Of a stretch of DNA of 8,755 nt, positions 5,713 to 8,755 are shown piece after piece. Under the pieces are notes generated by a model. It was not told where the DNA came from. It ran no database searches and worked only from the letters and a program-made list of their open reading frames with translations. The stretch's first letter is position 1, and each line of letters starts with the position of its first letter. The position numbers and the translations under genes were made by a program. The stretch comes from a bacterium (GTDB lineage Bacteria > AUK180), in the NCBI GenBank assembly GCA_030622125.1, contig JAUXGM010000087.1:1-8755 (forward strand), given 5' to 3'.

Positions 5713-7482
5713 TTACTCCTTTATCACTGCATCAAATCTACATGCCGTATAACATTTTCCACATTTTATACAGATACTTTGATCAATAATATGAGTTTTT
5801 TTGACCTCCCCGGAGATAGCATCAACCGGGCAATTTCTTGCACATAGTGTACAACCGGTACATTTGTCGGGATCAATTCTGAATTCAATCAGAGCTTTAC
5901 AAACACCGGCTGGACATTTTTTATTCTTAATGTGAGCAATATATTCATCTCTAAAATATTTTAAACTTGTTAAGACAGGATTAGGTGCTGTTTGACCGAG
6001 TCCACACAATGAACCGTTCTTTACCTGATAAGCAAGGGCTTCAAGTTCATCTAAATCTTTCATTTCACCCTTACCCTTAGTTATTCTATCAAGTATTTCA
6101 TACATTCTTCTGTTTCCTATACGGCAAAATGTGCATTTACCACAGGATTCCTCAACAACAAAATCAAGGAAAAATTTCGCTACATCCACCATACAGGAAT
6201 CCTCATCCATTACGACCATTCCACCTGAGCCCATAATCGCACCGGTGTTATTCAATGAATCATAATCAACGGGAGTATCAAGTAATGATGCAGGAAGACA
6301 ACCCCCTGAGGGTCCACCGATCTGGACTGCTTTAAATTTTTTATCATTTATTATACCGCCTCCGACATCAAAGATAACCTCTCTTAATGTTATTCCCATA
6401 GGTACTTCTACGGTACCGGAATTTTTTATCTTGCCTGTTAAAGCAAAAACCTTTGTTCCTTTGCTTTTCTCTGTTCCGATACTCGCATATTTATCTCCAC
6501 CATTAACAATGATCCATGGCACATTTGCAAATGTTTCAACATTGTTTATATTTGTGGGCTTTTTCCACAGACCACTATTTGCCGGAAAAGGCGGTTTTAA
6601 TGTAGGCATACCACGATTACCTTCAATTGAACGCATCAATGCCGTCTCTTCACCGCATACAAATGCTCCCGCACCCTTTTTCAAACTTATATCAAAAGAA
6701 AATCCGGAATTAAGAATATTTTCTCCTAAAAATTCCTCTTCCTTAGCTTGTGCAATTGCTTTTTCCAATCGTATTATTGCAAGGGGGTATTCTGCTCTAA
6801 CATATATGTAGCCTTGATTTGCACCAATTGCATATCCGGCAATCGTCATACCTTCAAGGACTGAATGCGGATCACCCTCAAGAACACTTCTATCCATAAA
6901 TGCCCCGGGATCACCTTCATCTGCATTACAGATAATATATTTCATATCACTTTTTGAACCACCGGCAAATTTCCATTTGAGACCTGTCGGAAAACCGGCT
7001 CCGCCTCTGCCCCTCAATCCTGATTTTAAAATCTCTTCAATAACCCAATCTTTACCCTTTTCAAAGGACTTTTTTATCCCTTTATAGCCATTTTTTTCAA
7101 TGTATTCAACGATTGATTCAGGATTGATTATTCCGCTATTTCTCAGGACGATCTTTATCTGTTTTTTATGATAATGGTCATTTTCATATTTTTCGTCTCC
7201 CGGTATATAGACTACCAATTCCTCTGCAATCTCATTGTTTTTTATTTTTTGTGAAAGGAATTTTGACTTTTTGCCGTCTATATCACCATAAATAATGGAA
7301 TGTCCGTCATTATATTCAATTTCAACGAGAGGCTCTCTAAAACACATACCGATACATCCGGTTCTCTCAACAACAATATTGCTGTCGGCAAGATCTTCTT
7401 TTAGATTATCAAAAACAACCTGAGCACCTGCTGCAAGACCACAGGAAGCCATTCCAATCTTTACTCTTTTTATATTAGTCAT
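5713..7482 (-). CDS. nuoF: NuoF/HydB-like NADH-binding FMN iron-sulfur subunit
   Basis: This flavoprotein subunit oxidises or forms NADH. Numbering is from the chosen ATG (589 residues). A thioredoxin-like [2Fe-2S] domain occupies about 1-90 with C14, C43 and C47. The FMN/NADH core shows the glycine-rich GLRGRGGAGFPTGLKW (155-170), NADEGDPGAF (186-195) and GAGAFVCGEETA (270-281). An N3-type [4Fe-4S] site uses C447, C450, C453 and C493. A C-terminal ferredoxin domain adds two [4Fe-4S] clusters (C541/544/547/551 and C571/574/577/581), preceded by CPAGVC (523-528). This arrangement matches HydB of bifurcating [FeFe] hydrogenases and related NAD-dependent complexes rather than plain respiratory NuoF. 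A TTG 6 bp upstream also opens the frame, but AAAGAGG (7489-7495) lies 6 nt before the ATG, so ATG 7482 is preferred. It overlaps the preceding gene by 8 bp. The first cysteine expected in the N-terminal cluster is Ile9 here. Confidence 0.92.
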   Translation of the reverse strand: MTNIKRVKIGMASCGLAAGAQVVFDNLKEDLADSNIVVERTGCIGMCFREPLVEIEYNDGHSIIYGDIDGKKSKFLSQKIKNNEIAEELVVYIPGDEKYENDHYHKKQIKIVLRNSGIINPESIVEYIEKNGYKGIKKSFEKGKDWVIEEILKSGLRGRGGAGFPTGLKWKFAGGSKSDMKYIICNADEGDPGAFMDRSVLEGDPHSVLEGMTIAGYAIGANQGYIYVRAEYPLAIIRLEKAIAQAKEEEFLGENILNSGFSFDISLKKGAGAFVCGEETALMRSIEGNRGMPTLKPPFPANSGLWKKPTNINNVETFANVPWIIVNGGDKYASIGTEKSKGTKVFALTGKIKNSGTVEVPMGITLREVIFDVGGGIINDKKFKAVQIGGPSGGCLPASLLDTPVDYDSLNNTGAIMGSGGMVVMDEDSCMVDVAKFFLDFVVEESCGKCTFCRIGNRRMYEILDRITKGKGEMKDLDELEALAYQVKNGSLCGLGQTAPNPVLTSLKYFRDEYIAHIKNKKCPAGVCKALIEFRIDPDKCTGCTLCARNCPVDAISGEVKKTHIIDQSICIKCGKCYTACRFDAVIKE

Positions 7483-7948
7483 TTTCAACCTCTTTAAATT
7501 TTTTCAACACATTTTTAACCTTTGTGCTGTCAAGTTTTCCATAGACCCTGTCATCTATCATAATAACAGGTGCAAGTGAACAGCAGCCCAGGCAAGCAAC
7601 CTGTTCAAGTGTATAATATCTATCTTCTGTTGTTTCCCCTACTTCAATATTTAGTATCTCTTTGACGGTATCCATAATAGAATCACCATTATTAACAAAA
7701 CATGCCGTTCCATGACATACACGGATAATATGCTTCCCAACCGGTTCTGTTCTAAATTGGGCATAAAATGTAATGACCCCATTGATTCGAGGGACAGGAA
7801 TATGAAATTCTTTGGAAAGTATCTCAATACTTTCCTTCGGGATATATTTATATTTTTCCTGAATCTCCTGCAATGCGGGGATAAGAGCACCTACCTCCTC
7901 CTTATACTTTTTAACAATTGGCTTTATTCCTTCTTCTATTTTATTCAT
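7475..7948 (-). CDS. nuoE: NuoE/HydC-like [2Fe-2S] subunit
   Basis: This 157-residue subunit has the usual length of the 24-kDa (NuoE/HydC) family: an N-terminal helical bundle with LIPALQEIQEKY (22-33), then a thioredoxin-like fold carrying one [2Fe-2S] cluster. Ligands are C78 and C83 (CHGTAC) and C119 and C123 (CLGCC), all present. Typical family segments such as INGVITFYAQF (55-65) are intact. It works with the NuoF-like subunit encoded next, which carries FMN and binds NADH. Its Shine-Dalgarno GGAG (7955-7958) lies within the last two codons of ndk, 6 nt from the ATG, and only 3 bp separate the genes, pointing to coupled translation. Its stop codon overlaps the start of the NuoF-like gene. 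Confidence 0.93.
   Translation of the reverse strand: MNKIEEGIKPIVKKYKEEVGALIPALQEIQEKYKYIPKESIEILSKEFHIPVPRINGVITFYAQFRTEPVGKHIIRVCHGTACFVNNGDSIMDTVKEILNIEVGETTEDRYYTLEQVACLGCCSLAPVIMIDDRVYGKLDSTKVKNVLKKFKEVEND
7489..7495 (-). promoter_or_regulatory. Shine-Dalgarno deciding the NuoF-like start
   Basis: AAAGAGG on the minus strand is 6 nt from ATG 7482, while the in-frame TTG at 7488 would abut it with no spacer. This selects the ATG and shortens the protein by two residues. The site lies inside the last codons of the NuoE-like gene. Confidence 0.7.
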
Positions 7949-7951
7949 ATT

Positions 7952-8374
7952 TTACTCCATTATTAATTCATTTTTTGAAAAAAAGAACGGTATTTCATAA
8001 GAAGCGGATTTTTCCGAATCTGAGCCATGAATAGAATTTTCCCTTATGTTATGACCAAAAGAATGTCTTATTGTCCCCTTCTCAGCCTTTTCCGGATTGG
8101 TAGATCCCATTAGTTTTCTCATTCCGTCTATAATATTTTCACCTTTCCAAACAGAAACAAATATGGGACCGGTCTGCATAAATTTTACCAATCCGTCATA
8201 AAAATCTTTTCCTTTATGAATGTAATAAAATTGTTCTGCTTGCTGACGAGAAAGTCTTATAAACTTTCCTGCAATTAGTTTAAAGTTCTCATTTTCTATC
8301 ATTGATATGATCTTGCCCAACTTATTTTCCCTTATCGCACGCGGTTTGATAATCACTAAGGTTCTTTCGGTCAT
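7952..8374 (-). CDS. ndk: Nucleoside diphosphate kinase
   Basis: This cytosolic enzyme transfers the gamma phosphate from ATP to other nucleoside diphosphates through a phosphohistidine. At 140 residues it has the normal bacterial length. Visible family residues are Lys10 in IIKP, Tyr50, Arg86 and Thr92 around RKLMGSTNP (86-94), Arg103, Asn113 and the phosphorylated His116 in NSIHGSDS (113-120). Where many family members read KPD, this one has KPR (Arg12). An upstream TTG at 8398 also opens the frame but would start in the promoter region. ATG 8374 is preferred because AAGGAG (8381-8386) lies 6 nt before it. It is the first gene of the operon, 3 bp ahead of the NuoE-like gene. A metabolic link to the redox genes is not evident. 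Confidence 0.96.
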   Translation of the reverse strand: MTERTLVIIKPRAIRENKLGKIISMIENENFKLIAGKFIRLSRQQAEQFYYIHKGKDFYDGLVKFMQTGPIFVSVWKGENIIDGMRKLMGSTNPEKAEKGTIRHSFGHNIRENSIHGSDSEKSASYEIPFFFSKNELIME

Positions 8375-8380
8375 AGCAAT

Positions 8381-8386
8381 CTCCTT
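8381..8386 (-). promoter_or_regulatory. Shine-Dalgarno deciding the ndk start
   Basis: AAGGAG on the minus strand, with a 6-nt spacer to ATG 8374, excludes the longer frame from TTG 8398. That longer frame would translate the Shine-Dalgarno itself as part of an eight-residue extension. Confidence 0.8.
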
Positions 8387-8405
8387 TTTAATATTCAAAT
8401 TATTT

Positions 8406-8433
8406 ATTATATCTTTTTAAAATTTAATTTCAA
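8406..8433 (-). promoter_or_regulatory. Sigma-70-type promoter for the ndk-redox operon
   Basis: On the minus strand, TTGAAA (8433-8428) and TATAAT (8411-8406) are 16 bp apart. Transcription would start near 8399, giving a leader of about 25 nt before ATG 8374. It is the only good promoter upstream of ndk, and junctions downstream leave no room for others, so all four genes are probably transcribed from it. Confidence 0.65.
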
Positions 8434-8448
8434 GTAGTTTTTTAAAAA

Positions 8449-8474
8449 TTTTGGTGTTTTGGAGCACACCAAAA
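8449..8474 (-). terminator. Hairpin upstream of the operon promoter, possible terminator
   Basis: TTTTGGTGT (8449-8457) pairs perfectly with ACACCAAAA (8466-8474) around an 8-nt loop. Read on the minus strand the stem is followed by TTTTT, so it could stop leftward transcripts entering from outside the window. It lies just 16 bp upstream of the -35 and could instead be an operator. Confidence 0.35.
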
Positions 8475-8509
8475 AAAAATAGGTCAAAAGCGACGAAGTC
8501 ATTAAAAAA

Positions 8510-8547
8510 GTTCAAGGTTCAAAAGTTCAAAGGTTCAAGGTTAAAAG
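8510..8547. repeat. Tandem GTTCAA repeats, 7-8-bp period
   Basis: GTTCAA recurs at 8510, 8517, 8525 and 8533, with a variant GTTAAA at 8540, separated by one or two A or G bases. The steps are 7, 8, 8 and 7 bp. No coding frame explains the pattern. It begins the repeat-rich right flank. Confidence 0.7.
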
Positions 8548-8567
8548 AGAATACACTGAAAACGAGC

Positions 8568-8597
8568 GGGACATACGTTGCTTGCATCGTGTGTCCC
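8568..8597 (+). repeat. 10-bp GC-rich hairpin with one wobble pair
   Basis: GGGACATACG (8568-8577) pairs with CGTGTGTCCC (8588-8597) across a 10-nt loop. Nine pairs are Watson-Crick and T8574 with G8591 is a U-G wobble in + strand RNA, but an A-C mismatch in - strand RNA. It stands out as GC-rich in this window. There is no T-run after it, so it is not an obvious intrinsic terminator. It could be part of a structured RNA or a mobile palindromic repeat. Confidence 0.5.
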
Positions 8598-8648
8598 AAG
8601 ACAAAGGTGTAATAATCTCATATTTGAAAGGTAAAAAGGGAACACAGT

Positions 8649-8686
8649 GCAACAGAGCAACAGTGTACCAGATAACAATGCAACAG
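8649..8686. repeat. Three GCAACAG repeats
   Basis: GCAACAG occurs at 8649-8655, 8657-8663 and 8680-8686. The first two are 8 bp apart, the third 23 bp later, with the related TACCAGA and TAACAAT between. It resembles the short-period pattern of the nearby GTTCAA repeats. Confidence 0.5.
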
Positions 8687-8755
8687 GCGAAGGAAAGGGA
8701 CGAGCTACACACTATATCAGAATCAAATAGAAATGGAGCAATTTAACGGCACTGC

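Larger units (their letters stand above)
8434..8755. other. Repeat-rich intergenic flank without a supported gene
   Basis: From about 8550 the base composition is less AT-rich than the other intergenic DNA. The stretch contains the hairpins at 8449-8474 and 8568-8597 and the GTTCAA and GCAACAG repeats. A minus-strand frame at 8527-8712 crosses both repeat blocks and has no Shine-Dalgarno, so I do not call it. The window ends before any neighbouring gene. Confidence 0.55.

Noticed and set aside
6431-6811. Plus-strand frame of 126 codons antisense to the NuoF-like gene
   Set aside because: It is antisense to the conserved FMN/NADH-binding core, so the open frame follows from constraint on the real gene.
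2545-8374. Fragment of respiratory complex I (nuoEFG)
   Set aside because: The NuoF-like protein has HydB-type N- and C-terminal extensions, the third subunit is a GltD hybrid, and no membrane subunits occur in the operon.
8510-8686. CRISPR array
   Set aside because: The repeat units are 6-8 bp with no unique spacers of constant length and no cas genes in the window.
8527-8712. Minus-strand frame of 61 codons
   Set aside because: It spans the GTTCAA and GCAACAG repeat blocks and the hairpin, has no Shine-Dalgarno and gives a low-complexity Cys/Leu/Ser-rich peptide. It is most likely a by-product of the repeats.

Overview
The window is AT-rich DNA from a bacterium I cannot place to genus. 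The gene content (NADH/ferredoxin-type iron-sulfur flavoproteins) suggests an anaerobic, fermentative or syntrophic lifestyle. Every confident gene has a good Shine-Dalgarno sequence. The two best promoters look like ordinary sigma-70 sites (TTGAAA/TATAAT type), which argues against a typical Bacteroidetes member. The intergenic DNA holds many short tandem and inverted repeats of the kind seen in several uncultured low-GC lineages; that last comparison comes from memory, not from a search.

Layout: (1) 1-294 is non-coding, with a perfect AT-rich hairpin, a 3x9-bp tandem repeat, a 13-bp direct repeat and an extended -10 promoter. (2) 295-1737 (+) encodes a PutP-like sodium:solute symporter. (3) 1738-2544 is the intergenic DNA between two convergent transcription units. 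It has no confident gene, but holds a decayed inverted-repeat element and a possible promoter with very small minus-strand reading frames. (4) 2545-8374 (-) is a tightly packed four-gene operon read right to left: ndk, a NuoE/HydC-like subunit, a NuoF/HydB-like subunit, and a 1054-residue iron-sulfur flavoprotein. Its promoter lies at 8406-8433. Junctions are 3 bp, -8 bp and 3 bp, each with a Shine-Dalgarno 6 nt from the start inside or next to the preceding stop, so translation is probably coupled. (5) 8434-8755 is repeat-rich intergenic DNA with two hairpins.

The three redox genes are the centre of interest. NuoE- and NuoF-like subunits of this type (NuoF with an N-terminal thioredoxin-like domain and a C-terminal 2[4Fe-4S] ferredoxin domain) are known from electron-bifurcating HydABC hydrogenases and relatives. 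Here the third subunit is not a hydrogenase. It joins a NuoG-like [2Fe-2S] domain, a complete GltD/NfnL-like FAD and NADPH module, further ferredoxin clusters, and a short molybdopterin-oxidoreductase-like C-terminus that appears to have lost its cofactor site. I infer a soluble complex moving electrons among NADH (NuoF-like FMN), NADP(H) (GltD-like FAD) and ferredoxin, possibly by bifurcation. Its real substrate cannot be read from sequence.
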